From assembly GCF_008632955.1 (NCBI RefSeq), contig NZ_CP043959.1, forward strand, positions 5,952,001-6,016,000: a stretch of DNA of 64,000 bases, read 5' to 3'. This document shows positions 7,839-18,134 of the stretch, piece after piece (position 1 is the first letter of the stretch; every line of letters begins with the position of its first letter). Both the position numbers and the translations under genes were made by a program. Source of the stretch: Streptomyces tendae (GTDB lineage Bacteria > Actinomycetota > Actinomycetes > Streptomycetales > Streptomycetaceae). The notes under the pieces are model-generated. The model searched no databases, was not told the DNA's origin, and saw only the letters and a program-made list of their open reading frames with translations.

Positions 7839-8894
7839 TCAGGACGACGCGCGCTCCACCAGTTCCGTGGCCAGCACCATCTGACGGCGCTCCAGCTCCC
7901 GCGTCGCGGTCGGACGGCGGTCGGCGACCTCGGCGAGCAGCAGGTCGGTCATCGCCCGGCCCATCTCCTCGATCGGCTGGCGCACGCTGGTCAGCGGCGG
8001 GTCCATGTGCCGGGCGATCGCCGAGTCGTCGTACCCGACCAGCGCCACGTCGTCCGGGATGCGGCGGCCCGCCTCGCGCAGCGCCTGACGGGCACCGGCC
8101 GCCGTGACGTCCGAGGCGGCGAACACGGCGTCCAGGTCGGGGCGGCGCTCCAGCAGGGCCTCCATCGCGCGCCGGCCGCCGCCCTCGGAGAAGTCGCCCG
8201 GCTCGATCAGCAGCTCGTCCACCGGGTGTCCCGCGTCGCGCAGCGCGTCCCGGTAGCCGTCGACGCGACGCTGGGCGCCGTAGACGTCCAGGCGGCCGGT
8301 GATGTGGGCGACGGTGCGGCGGCCCCGGCCGATGAGATGCTCGACGGCCTGCCGGGCGCCGCCGTAGTTGTCGGAGTCCACCGAGGTGAGCGTCTCCTCC
8401 GCCGAGCGGGGGCCGCTGATCACCGCCGGGATCTCCAGCTGGGACAGCATGTCGGGCAGCGGGTCGTCGGCGTGCACCGAGACCAGCAGCACCCCGTCCA
8501 CCCGGTGCGCGGCCAGGTACTGGGCGAGCCGCTGCCGCTCCCGGTCGCTGCCCGCGAAGATCAGCAGCAGCTGCATCTCGGTGTCGGACAGGGCGGCGCC
8601 GACCCCGCGGAGCATGTCGGAGAAGTAGGGCTCGGTGAAGAACCGGGTCTCGGGCTCGGGCACCACGAGGGCTATGGCGTCGGTGCGGTTGGCCGCCAGG
8701 GCGCGGGCCGCGGTGTTGGGGACGTAACCGAGCTCGGCGACGGCCGCCTCCACGGCGGCGCGTGTGGCGTCGCTCACCCGGGGCGAGCCGTTGATCACCC
8801 GGGAAACCGTGCCACGGCCCACTCCGGCGCGTGCTGCCACCTCTTCGAGGGTGGGGCGGCCACCACTTCGGCCCCGCACTCCGTGGCTTGCCAT
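7839..8894 (-). CDS. cebR: LacI-family repressor of cello-oligosaccharide utilisation
   Basis: 351 residues. An N-terminal LacI helix-turn-helix (about 13-60: RPTLEEVAARAGVGRGTVS, RVINGSPRVSDATR) with the hinge NTAARALAANR precedes a periplasmic-binding-protein-like sensor core ending in PIEEMGRAMTDLLL. CebR represses cebEFG and bglC and is released by cellobiose and longer cello-oligosaccharides. The gene is divergent from cebE across 342 bases that contain the operator. The start ATG at 8894 has AAGGAAGG-like sequence about ten bases upstream; the open frame before it lacks similarity. No operator was seen immediately before cebR itself. Confidence 0.93.
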   Translation of the reverse strand: MASHGVRGRSGGRPTLEEVAARAGVGRGTVSRVINGSPRVSDATRAAVEAAVAELGYVPNTAARALAANRTDAIALVVPEPETRFFTEPYFSDMLRGVGAALSDTEMQLLLIFAGSDRERQRLAQYLAAHRVDGVLLVSVHADDPLPDMLSQLEIPAVISGPRSAEETLTSVDSDNYGGARQAVEHLIGRGRRTVAHITGRLDVYGAQRRVDGYRDALRDAGHPVDELLIEPGDFSEGGGRRAMEALLERRPDLDAVFAASDVTAAGARQALREAGRRIPDDVALVGYDDSAIARHMDPPLTSVRQPIEEMGRAMTDLLLAEVADRRPTATRELERRQMVLATELVERASS

Positions 8895-9106
8895 CCGCCC
8901 CGCCTTCCTTTGTGTGTCACGCTGGCCTGGAATGTAACAGCCCCGGCAGTGACGGTGACCACCCCGCGAGGGCGACCGTGCGGACTCCGGCGTTCCGAAG
9001 GACGGTCCCCCCGGCCAAGTTAACGGGCAGATAACTGAACGCACTTTGCGGTGTCTGTTCCCTTGACACCCCCGCCCGGACCCGCGACTCTTCAACACAT
9101 CACTTG

Positions 9107-9120
9107 TGGGAGCGCTCCCA
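9107..9120. promoter_or_regulatory. CebR operator upstream of cebE
   Basis: The perfect 14-bp palindrome TGGGAGCGCTCCCA is the published CebR-box consensus. It lies 117 bases before the cebE start within the cebR-cebE divergent region (8895-9236), which otherwise holds no gene. Confidence 0.92.
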
Positions 9121-9236
9121 CGGTACCTGACACATACACAACCCGCACGTTCCCCGCCCGAGCCGCAACGCGCAGAATACGGGTCAACAACGCCGTTGGC
9201 CGGGGGGTCGGCACGTCAGGGCAACAGGAGGACGCA

Positions 9237-10595
9237 ATGCGAGCACGTACCCTGCCCCTCACCAGGCAGCGGTCGGGCGGGGGGAAGCCCTTCGCCCGCC
9301 GGGCGCTGGCCGTCGCGGCCGTGGTGTCGCTGGGCACCGGGCTGCTGGCCGGCTGCGCCGACGACGGCGGCGACGACAGCTCCGGTGGTTCCTCGTCCGG
9401 CGAGGGCAAGACCAAGATCACCCTGGGTCTGTTCGGCACCATGGGCTTCAAGGAGGCGGGTCTCTACGCCGAGTACGAGAAGCTCAACCCGGACATCAAG
9501 ATCGAGGAAAACGTCGTCGAGCGGAACGAGAACTACTACCCCGCTCTCGTCAACCACCTCACCACCAACAGTGGGCTGATGGACGTGCAGGCGATCGAGG
9601 TCGCCAACATCGCCGAGGTCGTCGGCACCCAGGCGGACAAGTTCACGGACATGTCCAAGGTCGAGGGTGTGAAGAAGGACGGCTGGCTGCCCTGGAAGTG
9701 GGAGCAGGCCACGGCCAAGGGCGGCGAGACCATCGCCCTCGGCACCGACGTCGGCCCGATGGCCATCTGTTACCGCAAGGACCTCTTCGAGAAGGCTGGC
9801 CTGCCGAGCGAGCGCGAGGAGGTCGGCAAGCTGTGGGCGGGCGACTGGAACAAGTTCCTCGCGACCGGTGAGAAGTACAAGAAGGCCGCCGGCAAGGACA
9901 CCTTCTTCATGGACTCCCCCGGCGGTCTGCTGAACGCCGTCCTCAGCAGTGAGAAGGAGAAGTTCTACGACGCGTCCGGCGAGGTCATCTACAAGACCAA
10001 CCCGGCCGTCAAGGCCGCCTTCGACCTGACCGCGGACGCGGCCGAGAAGGGCCTGGTCCAGTCGCAGACGCAGTTCCAGCCGGCCTGGGACACCACCATC
10101 GCCAACAGCAAGTTCGCCACCGTCGCCTGCCCGCCGTGGATGCTCGGCTACATCAAGGGCAAGTCGAAGCCGGACGCGGCCGGCAAGTGGGACGTCGCCG
10201 TGGCCCCGAAGTCCGGCAACTGGGGCGGCTCCTTCCTGGGCGTGCCGAAGAGCGGCAAGAACGTCGAGGAGGCGCAGAAGCTGGTGGCCTGGCTGACCGC
10301 GCCCGAGCAGCAGGCGAAGCTGTTCAAGGTGCAGGGCTCCTTCCCGAGCGCCACGGCCGCGTTCGACAGCCCGGAGGTGACCGGCGCGAAAAACGAGATG
10401 ACCGGTGACGCCCCGATCGGCACGATCTTCTCCGAGGCCGCCAAGCAGATCCCCGTCCAGGTGATCGGCCCGAAGGACCAGATCATCCAGCAGGGTCTGA
10501 CCGACAACGGCGTCATCCTCGTGACGAAGGGCAAGTCGGCCAAGGAGGCCTGGGAGACGGCCACCAAGACCATCGACAACAACCTGGACAAGTGA
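9237..10595 (+). CDS. cebE: Cello-oligosaccharide ABC transporter, solute-binding lipoprotein
   Basis: 452 residues. A basic n-region and hydrophobic stretch end in lipobox LLAGC (Cys about residue 40), then a Gly/Ser/Asp-rich tether, then a family 1 sugar-binding fold (KITLGLFGTMGFKEAGLYAE onward). It captures cellobiose/cellotriose at the outer membrane face for import by CebFG with the shared ATPase MsiK, which is encoded elsewhere. AGGAGG at 9226-9231 sets the start at ATG 9237. The stop overlaps the possible GTG start of cebF. Expression is controlled by the CebR operator 117 bases upstream. Confidence 0.93.
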   Translation: MRARTLPLTRQRSGGGKPFARRALAVAAVVSLGTGLLAGCADDGGDDSSGGSSSGEGKTKITLGLFGTMGFKEAGLYAEYEKLNPDIKIEENVVERNENYYPALVNHLTTNSGLMDVQAIEVANIAEVVGTQADKFTDMSKVEGVKKDGWLPWKWEQATAKGGETIALGTDVGPMAICYRKDLFEKAGLPSEREEVGKLWAGDWNKFLATGEKYKKAAGKDTFFMDSPGGLLNAVLSSEKEKFYDASGEVIYKTNPAVKAAFDLTADAAEKGLVQSQTQFQPAWDTTIANSKFATVACPPWMLGYIKGKSKPDAAGKWDVAVAPKSGNWGGSFLGVPKSGKNVEEAQKLVAWLTAPEQQAKLFKVQGSFPSATAAFDSPEVTGAKNEMTGDAPIGTIFSEAAKQIPVQVIGPKDQIIQQGLTDNGVILVTKGKSAKEAWETATKTIDNNLDK

Positions 10596-11611
10596 CCCGC
10601 ATGGCCACCCGTTCCGACACCGCCGCGTCCCCCGTCAAGGGGGGCGCGGCCCCGGGCCGTGCGCCCGGCAGCCCTTCCGAGGACAAGGAAGGCAGGCGCC
10701 GGGCCAAACTGTCCCGCCGCTGGCAGCGCGACGCCCGCTTCAGCCCCTACGCGTTCGTCGCTCCGTTCTTCCTGCTGTTCGCGGCCTTCGGGCTGTTCCC
10801 GCTGATCTACACCGGCTGGGCCTCGCTGCACCAGGTCGAGCTGACCGCGCCGACCGACATGAACTGGGTCGGGCTGAAGAACTACACCCGGATCTTCGAC
10901 GACGACTTCTTCTGGAACGCGGCGCAGAACACCCTGACCATCGGCATCATCTCCACCGTTCCGCAGCTGATGATCGCCATGGGCATCGCCCACATCCTGA
11001 ACTACAAGCTGCGCGCCTCGACCTTCTGGCGGGTCGCGATGCTCGCGCCGTACGCCACCTCGATCGCCGCCGCCACCCTGGTGTTCGTGCTGCTCTTCGG
11101 CCGTGACTACGGCATGATCAACTGGGTGCTCGACGCCGTCGGGATCGATCCGATCGGCTGGCAGGACGACAAGTGGCCCGGCCAGATCGCCGTGTCCACG
11201 ATCATCATCTGGCGCTGGACCGGCTACAACGCGCTGATCTACCTCGCCGCGATGCAGGCCATCCCGCAGGACCTGTACGAGTCGGCGGCGCTGGACGGCG
11301 CCAGCCGCTGGCGGCAGTTCCTGCACGTGACGCTGCCCTCGCTGCGTCCCACGATCCTGTTCACCGTGGTGGTCTCGACGATCGGCGCCAGCCAGGTCTT
11401 CGGTGAGCCGCTGCTGTTCGACCCCAACAAGGGCGCGTCGGGCGGCGCGGAGCACCAGTTCCAGACGCTCGGCCTGTACCTGTACGAACAGGGCTGGGTC
11501 AACCAGCACCTGGGCCGTGCCTCGGCGATCGCCTGGACCATGTTCGCGATCCTGATCGTCATCGGCCTCATCAACCAGCTCATCTCGCGCCGGCTGCGCG
11601 CCAGCAGTTAA
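10592..11611 (+). CDS. cebF: Cello-oligosaccharide ABC transporter permease
   Basis: 339 residues from GTG 10592, which overlaps the cebE stop as GTGA; ATG 10601 three codons on is an equally possible start. About six membrane helices begin at residue ~50 (YAFVAPFFLLFAAFGLFPLIY). The permease EAA loop is present near residue 230 (ESAALDGASRWRQFLHVTLP). It forms the transmembrane channel with CebG. The N-terminal 45 residues are a charged cytoplasmic extension. The next gene starts 11 bases after the stop, so cebEFG form one operon. Confidence 0.93.
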   Translation: MTRMATRSDTAASPVKGGAAPGRAPGSPSEDKEGRRRAKLSRRWQRDARFSPYAFVAPFFLLFAAFGLFPLIYTGWASLHQVELTAPTDMNWVGLKNYTRIFDDDFFWNAAQNTLTIGIISTVPQLMIAMGIAHILNYKLRASTFWRVAMLAPYATSIAAATLVFVLLFGRDYGMINWVLDAVGIDPIGWQDDKWPGQIAVSTIIIWRWTGYNALIYLAAMQAIPQDLYESAALDGASRWRQFLHVTLPSLRPTILFTVVVSTIGASQVFGEPLLFDPNKGASGGAEHQFQTLGLYLYEQGWVNQHLGRASAIAWTMFAILIVIGLINQLISRRLRASS

Positions 11612-11622
11612 GGAGTGTGGCC

Positions 11623-12528
11623 GTGACGACGACTGTGACGCCCCCCGAGACACCGATCGTCAAGGAAGAGAAGCGCTCGCGCCTGCCGAAGTCGGCGCGG
11701 GCGGGCGGCACCCTGCACGGCGGTCCGATCGCCTACGCGGTCCTGATCGTGTTCACGCTCGTGTCGCTGTTCCCCCTGGTGTGGACCGCGATCGCCGCGT
11801 CCCGTGACAACCAGCGTCTGGCGGAGAACCCCCCGCCGCTCTGGTTCGGCTCGAACCTGTTCAAGAACCTGCAGATCGCCTGGAAGGACGCCAACCTCGG
11901 CGAGGCCTTCCTCAACACCACCATCGTGGCGGGCATCTCCGCGGTGACCATCGTGGTGCTGTCGACGGTCGCCGGGTTCGCCTTCGCCAAGCTGCGGTTC
12001 AAGGGCCGCAACGCGCTGATGCTGCTGGTCATCGGCACGATGATGGTTCCGCCGCAGCTCAGCATCATCCCGCTGTACATGATGGTGGCCAAGCTCGACT
12101 GGACCGACCAGCTGCAGGCGGTCATCTTCCCGTCGCTGGTCAGCGCGTTCGGCGTGTTCTTCATGCGGCAGTACCTGCTGCAGGCGCTGCCCGACGAGGT
12201 CATCGAGGCCGCCCGGGTGGACGGCGCGAGCAGCTGGCGCGTGGTGTGGCACGTGGTCTTCCCGGCCGCGCGGCCGGCCATGGCCGTGCTCGGCATGCTG
12301 ATGTTCGTGCAGGCGTGGAACGACTTCCTGTGGCCGTTCCTGGTGCTGACGCAGACGGGCAACCCGACGGTGCAGGTCGCCGTCGCGGGGCTCGGCCGCG
12401 GCTACACCCCCGACCAGTCCCTGATCATGGCGGGCGCGCTGCTGGGCACGCTGCCCCTGCTGCTGGTCTTCGCGATCTTCGGCAAGCAGATCGTGGGCGG
12501 CATCATGCAGGGCGCCGTGAAGGGCTGA
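11623..12528 (+). CDS. cebG: Cello-oligosaccharide ABC transporter permease
   Basis: 301 residues from GTG 11623. The AAGGAG at 11610-11615 lies seven bases before this codon but only one base before the alternative GTG at 11617, so 11623 is preferred. Six membrane helices are evident, starting with AYAVLIVFTLVSLFPLVWTA. The EAA motif IEAARVDGASSWRVVWHVVF lies near residue 190. It is the second permease of the CebEFG importer. The gene is followed by a short spacer containing the second CebR operator and bglC. Confidence 0.93.
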   Translation: MTTTVTPPETPIVKEEKRSRLPKSARAGGTLHGGPIAYAVLIVFTLVSLFPLVWTAIAASRDNQRLAENPPPLWFGSNLFKNLQIAWKDANLGEAFLNTTIVAGISAVTIVVLSTVAGFAFAKLRFKGRNALMLLVIGTMMVPPQLSIIPLYMMVAKLDWTDQLQAVIFPSLVSAFGVFFMRQYLLQALPDEVIEAARVDGASSWRVVWHVVFPAARPAMAVLGMLMFVQAWNDFLWPFLVLTQTGNPTVQVAVAGLGRGYTPDQSLIMAGALLGTLPLLLVFAIFGKQIVGGIMQGAVKG

Positions 12529-12624
12529 CACCCCGACACCCGTGGGGCCGGGTCGCCGCCGTCTCGGCCCCCTTCCTTCTCCTTACGTATTCGTCGGTCT
12601 CCAACGACCTCTATGCGACCTCCA

Positions 12625-12637
12625 TGGGAGCGCTTCC

Positions 12638-12638
<1 letters not shown>
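12625..12638. promoter_or_regulatory. CebR operator overlapping the bglC start codon
   Basis: TGGGAGCGCTTCCA differs from the perfect palindrome at one base and its last A is the first base of the bglC ATG (12638). Bound repressor could block both transcription and start-site access. Confidence 0.85.
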
Positions 12639-14077
<1,439 letters not shown>

Positions 14078-14121
14078 CCGGCCCTCAGGTCTCCGGGAGG
14101 AACGGGGCGCGGGTTCGGGGG

Positions 14122-14158
14122 GCGGGGCGCGGCGTCCCTGGGGAGTGCCGCGCCCCGC
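14122..14158. terminator. Terminator hairpin 1 of 3 between bglC and chitinase
   Basis: GCGGGGCGCGGC (14122-14133) pairs perfectly with GCCGCGCCCCGC (14147-14158) around a 13-base loop. Confidence 0.8.
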
Positions 14159-14160
14159 TC

Positions 14161-14190
14161 GTGCGCGTCCGGACCTGCCACCGGACGCAC
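14161..14190. terminator. Hairpin 2 of 3 between bglC and chitinase
   Basis: GTGCGCGTCCGG (14161-14172) pairs with CCGGACGCAC (14181-14190) with a two-base bulge, only two bases after hairpin 1. Confidence 0.6.
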
Positions 14191-14192
14191 GG

Positions 14193-14230
14193 GTGCCCCG
14201 GCCGGGTGGGGGGAGGTCCGGCCGGGGCAC
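14193..14230. terminator. Hairpin 3 of 3 between bglC and chitinase
   Basis: GTGCCCCGGCCGG (14193-14205) pairs perfectly with CCGGCCGGGGCAC (14218-14230), two bases after hairpin 2. The cluster insulates the convergent bglC and GH18 genes. Confidence 0.7.
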
Positions 14231-14286
14231 GCGCGTCCCCGTTGTCCGCGGTGGCTCGTGGACACCCTTCGTGGGGTCCGGGCGGC

Positions 14287-15738
14287 TCAGTTGTAGGCCG
14301 CGAACGCCTTCGAGAAGGCGAACTTCTCCTGGAGGACCGAGCTGCAGGTGGCGTCGGCGGCAGGCTTCTCCCCGCCAGGGCACTGCTGGTCGCGGGTGCC
14401 GGACCACATCGACAGCCGGCCCAGGCCCTTGGACCGGGCGAAGTCCACCAGCTGGGTGGCGTCCTGCACCGTGAAGATCTCGGTGACGACGTCGTTGACG
14501 CCGATCATCGGGGTGACCGCGACCGTCTTCCACGCCTCGGCCTCACCGAGCCCGAGGACCCCCTTGATCTGGGCCTGGGTGGCGGTGGCGGCCTGCTCGG
14601 CGTAGGTGCCCATGTCGTCGCTGTAGGCGGGCCCGTAGTCCATCGCCATGATGTTCACGGCGTCGATCCGCACGCCGTTGCGCTCGGCGTCGGTGAGCAG
14701 GTTCACGCCGTCCTGGGTGAGTCCTTCCGGCATGACCGGCAGGGTGAAGGAGACGTCCAGGTCCGGGTGGGACTTCTGCAGCGCGGCGATCGCCCGGGCG
14801 CGGCGGGTGTTGGCGCCCGCGTTCGGCAGGGCGCCGCCCTCGACGTCGAAGTCGACCTTGGTCAGCCCGTAGGTGTCGACGACCTCGGTGTAGGCGGCGG
14901 TGAGCGCGTCCACCGAGGCGCAGGTGGTGCCGAGTTCGGAGCCGGCCGCGCCGCCGAAGGAGACACGGACGTCGCCGCCCACGGCGCGCAGCGCGCCGAT
15001 CTGCCCGGCGACGGCGTTGTCGCCGAGGCCTCCGGTGCCGCCCCACTTGGGGGTGCAGCCGCCGCCGTCGGTGACGAACGCCAGGGTGTACTCCTTCACG
15101 CCGGTCGCCTCGGCGCTCGCGAGCAGGTCGTAGGCGGGGAAGAGGGAGGTGTCGACGTACGGCGCGAAGCCGGCGCCGTCCGCCGAGCCGCCGGTGGTCC
15201 GCGTGGGCTCGGGGGCCGGTCCGGTGGTGGGGTCACCGGGGCGGGTGGGTTCCTCGGTGGGCGTGGGCTGCCGGGTGGGGGTGCCGGTGGGGCGGCCGCT
15301 GGGCTCCGGCGCGGGCCCGCCCTCGCCGCAGGCGGCGCCGTCGACGAGGCAGCCGGTGGGGTCGGCGGTGCCCTTGACGACGAAGCCGACGGTGACGGAC
15401 TCGCCGGCGGCCAGGCCGTCGGCGTCCCACTTCGGGGGCGTCACGGTGACGTGCCGGCCGCTCACCCGCGACTCGGCGTTCCACAGCGAGCCGAGTTCGG
15501 TGCCGGCCGGCAGCTCGAACTCCAGCGTCCAGTCGCCGCTCCCGCCGCTGTTGTTGGTCACCACGTACTGGGCGGTGTAGCCGGTCGGCCACTCGCTGGT
15601 CCGGGTGTACGCGGCGCCCACGCCCGCGGCCTGCGCGGTGCTGGTGAACAGGAACGCCCCGCCGCCGGCCACGGCCGCGGCGGTCACCGCGCCGATCGCC
15701 TTGTTCCTGCCGCTGATCCTGCGCCGGTGCGTACTCAT
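14287..15738 (-). CDS. Secreted GH18 chitinase-like enzyme with N-terminal CBM2-type domain
   Basis: 483 residues from ATG 15738. A basic N-terminus and hydrophobic stretch (about 15-35, ending TAQA) form a signal peptide. A CBM2-like carbohydrate-binding module (about 40-135: TSEWPTGYTAQYVVTNNSGG) follows, then a Pro/Thr-rich linker (about 145-175). The GH18 barrel (about 180-483) begins YVDTSLFPAYDLL and carries the catalytic region KVDFDVEGG and MAMDYG. Within DxxDxDxE the first Asp position is Thr (TKVDFDVE), while the catalytic Glu and the preceding DxD are kept. It is probably a chitin- or GlcNAc-polymer-degrading secreted enzyme. No DasR box was seen upstream. It is convergent with bglC. 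Confidence 0.87.
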   Translation of the reverse strand: MSTHRRRISGRNKAIGAVTAAAVAGGGAFLFTSTAQAAGVGAAYTRTSEWPTGYTAQYVVTNNSGGSGDWTLEFELPAGTELGSLWNAESRVSGRHVTVTPPKWDADGLAAGESVTVGFVVKGTADPTGCLVDGAACGEGGPAPEPSGRPTGTPTRQPTPTEEPTRPGDPTTGPAPEPTRTTGGSADGAGFAPYVDTSLFPAYDLLASAEATGVKEYTLAFVTDGGGCTPKWGGTGGLGDNAVAGQIGALRAVGGDVRVSFGGAAGSELGTTCASVDALTAAYTEVVDTYGLTKVDFDVEGGALPNAGANTRRARAIAALQKSHPDLDVSFTLPVMPEGLTQDGVNLLTDAERNGVRIDAVNIMAMDYGPAYSDDMGTYAEQAATATQAQIKGVLGLGEAEAWKTVAVTPMIGVNDVVTEIFTVQDATQLVDFARSKGLGRLSMWSGTRDQQCPGGEKPAADATCSSVLQEKFAFSKAFAAYN

Positions 15739-15848
15739 CGCGTGCCTGCCTTCGTCGCCGCTCGTGGGGGGTGTGCGGCAGCACGCTAGCGATCCGGAAT
15801 CGGACAACTCGCCTGATCCGGGAGGCGGTCGGGGATCTTAGGGTCCGC

Positions 15849-17258
15849 TTAAGGAAGGGATCGGGAGCGGTTAAAGGACAGGATCGCGCGGCCGGGTCTG
15901 CGCCGCCGGACACTGCCCCGGTGACCACGTCGGCGCGGGGACCGTTCGCGCCCGTCGAGCTGGATCCACAGGCGCACCTCGGTCCCGCCGAGCACCGACG
16001 AACCGATCCGTACGTCGCCGCCGGTCGACTCGGCGAGGCGGCGCACGATGTCCAGGCCGAGCCCGGTGGAGCCGTCGCTGCCGGAGCCCCGGCCGCGGGC
16101 CATCGCCGCCTGGGGGTCGGCTATCCCGGGGCCCGCGTCGGACACGAGGACGATCACCGCGTCCTCGCCGTTGTGCACGTCGACGGCGAAGGCGGTGCCC
16201 TCGGCGGTGTGCCGGAAGACGTTGCCGAGGAGGGCGTCGAGGGCTGCGGCCAGGTCGGTGCGGGCCACGGGGATGCGCACCGGCCGGTCCGCCCCCGCCA
16301 CGCGCCACTTGCGGCCCTCGTCCTCGGCGAGCGCCGACCAGAACGCCATCCGCTCGCGCACCACCTCGGCCGCGTCGCAGCCCGCGCCCGGTCCGGCGGC
16401 GGCCGTCTGCGGTTTGGCGTCCCGGGCGGTGCGGATGATGGTGTCCACCTCCCGCTCCAGCTGCTCGACCGCCGCCCGGGTCTGCTCGGCGGCCGGGCCG
16501 TCTCCCAGCGAGGCGGCGTTGAGCCGCAGCACGGTCAGCGGGGTACGCAGCCGGTGCGACAGGTCGGCGGCCAGCTCCCGCTCGTTGGCGAGGAGCTGGA
16601 CGACCTGGTCGGCCATGGAGTTGAACGCCACGGCCGCGAGGCGCAGTTCGGTCGGCCCCTCCTCGGGCACCCGGGCGCCCAGCTTGCCCTCACCCAGTTC
16701 GTGCGCCCCCTCAACGAGCCGCTGGGCGGGCCGCACCATCCGCACGCCCAGCCGGTCGGCGACCGCGACCGAGCCGACGATCAGGGCGACGCCGACGGCC
16801 GCGAGGACCGCCCACGCCGTGCCGACGCCGTTGGTGACCGCGGACTCCGGCACGAACACCTCGACGACGGCGATCTCACCGGAGCTGAGCGCGACCGGCT
16901 GGAGCAGCGCCGACCCGCCGGGCACGGAGGAGGTGGAGGCACGGCCCAGCTCCCGCACGGCGGCGATGTCCTCGTCGGAGGCGCGCCGCTCCCCTATGTC
17001 GAGGGCCTGTCCGCCGCCGCTCGCCGGGATGTGCACGGCCATGGCGGCGTCGGAACCGGCCGAGGCGACGACCCGTTCCAGCTGGGCGCGGTCGGTGGTG
17101 ATGGACAGCGCGGGCGCGACGGCCGCCGCCTCCCGCTCGGCACCGGCGAAGGCACGGTCGCGGGCCATCTCGCGGATGACCAGACCGAGCGGGACCGCGA
17201 AGGCCACCACGACCATCACGGTCACCGCCAGCGACACCTTCACCAGGGCCCATCTCAT
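15849..17258 (-). CDS. Two-component sensor histidine kinase
   Basis: 469 residues. Two membrane helices (about 5-28 and 150-172) bracket an extracytoplasmic sensor of ~120 residues. A HAMP linker (RMVRPAQRLVEGAHELGEG) precedes the HisKA H-box DLSHRLRTPLTVLRL (about residue 235) and the ATPase domain, with N-box LLGNVFRHT, G1 VSDAGPGI and G2 STGLGLDIV. The C-terminal ~35 residues are Arg-rich and unusual. The start ATG at 17258 overlaps the stop of the response-regulator gene as ATGA, indicating translational coupling. The signal sensed cannot be read from the sequence; I do not assign a named Streptomyces system. Confidence 0.9.
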   Translation of the reverse strand: MRWALVKVSLAVTVMVVVAFAVPLGLVIREMARDRAFAGAEREAAAVAPALSITTDRAQLERVVASAGSDAAMAVHIPASGGGQALDIGERRASDEDIAAVRELGRASTSSVPGGSALLQPVALSSGEIAVVEVFVPESAVTNGVGTAWAVLAAVGVALIVGSVAVADRLGVRMVRPAQRLVEGAHELGEGKLGARVPEEGPTELRLAAVAFNSMADQVVQLLANERELAADLSHRLRTPLTVLRLNAASLGDGPAAEQTRAAVEQLEREVDTIIRTARDAKPQTAAAGPGAGCDAAEVVRERMAFWSALAEDEGRKWRVAGADRPVRIPVARTDLAAALDALLGNVFRHTAEGTAFAVDVHNGEDAVIVLVSDAGPGIADPQAAMARGRGSGSDGSTGLGLDIVRRLAESTGGDVRIGSSVLGGTEVRLWIQLDGRERSPRRRGHRGSVRRRRPGRAILSFNRSRSLP

Positions 17259-17989
17259 CGGGGTGGCTCCGCTCCGGGCGTGTGCGCGCCCCCGGCGGCG
17301 GTCGCCGGCGGCTCCAGCTTCACGCCGACGCCCCGCAGGGTGTGCAGGTAGCGGGGCCGCGCGGCGGTCTCCCCCAGCTTCCGGCGCAGCCAGGACAGAT
17401 GGACGTCGATGGTCTGGTCGTCGCCGTAGGACTGCTGCCACACCTCGGCGAGCAGCTCCCGGCGGGGCACGACCACGCCGGGCCGCCCGGCGAGGAAGGC
17501 GAGCAGGTCGAACTCGCGCCGGGTCAGGTCGAGCCGGACGCCGTCCAGCTCGGCCTGACGGCGCAGCGGGTCGACGGTGAGCCCGCCCACCCGGATCACC
17601 GGCGAGGGCGCCGCCTCAGCGCCGCCGGAGCGGGCACGGCGCAGCACGGCCGCCATCCGGGCGGAGAGGTGCTCCACCGAGAAGGGCTTGGTCAGGTAGT
17701 CGTCCGCACCGGCGTTGAGCAGCCGCACGATCTCCGTCTCGTCGTCCCGTGCGGTGGCGATGATGACCGGTACGTCGGTGATGCCGCGGAGCATCTTCAG
17801 GGCCTCGGAGCCGTCGAGATCCGGCAGTCCGAGGTCCAGGACGACCACGTCGAAGCGGAAATGGGCGACCTCGCGCAGCGCCTCGAGCGCGGTGCCGACG
17901 CTGCGCACGGTGTGCGAGGCGTCGGTCAGCTGCCGTATGAGCGCCGAACGTACGAACTGGTCGTCCTCGACCACGAGAACACTTGCCAT
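17255..17989 (-). CDS. OmpR-family response regulator
   Basis: 244 residues from ATG 17989 (MASVLVVEDDQF). The receiver domain has the acidic pair ED, phospho-acceptor Asp in VVVLDLGLPDLDG (about residue 51), Thr in IIATARDD and Lys in YLTKPF. The winged-helix DNA-binding domain (about 135-230) includes RREFDLLAFLAGRPG, IDVHLSWLRRKLGE and the terminal TLRGVGVKLE. The frame is open further upstream but without similarity. It pairs with the kinase gene that overlaps its stop codon. Target promoters are unknown. Confidence 0.92.
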   Translation of the reverse strand: MASVLVVEDDQFVRSALIRQLTDASHTVRSVGTALEALREVAHFRFDVVVLDLGLPDLDGSEALKMLRGITDVPVIIATARDDETEIVRLLNAGADDYLTKPFSVEHLSARMAAVLRRARSGGAEAAPSPVIRVGGLTVDPLRRQAELDGVRLDLTRREFDLLAFLAGRPGVVVPRRELLAEVWQQSYGDDQTIDVHLSWLRRKLGETAARPRYLHTLRGVGVKLEPPATAAGGAHTPGAEPPR

Positions 17990-18134
17990 GGGCGGCACCG
18001 TACGCCATGCCGGGCGAGGTCGGCCCGGGCCTGTGGACAACTCCGGACGAGCTTCCCGAAGGCCTGTGGACGGGCCTTCCGCGCCTTCCCGGGGCGCGAC
18101 ACGGGTGGGGCGTGTGGGGCAGTATGGCCCGACG

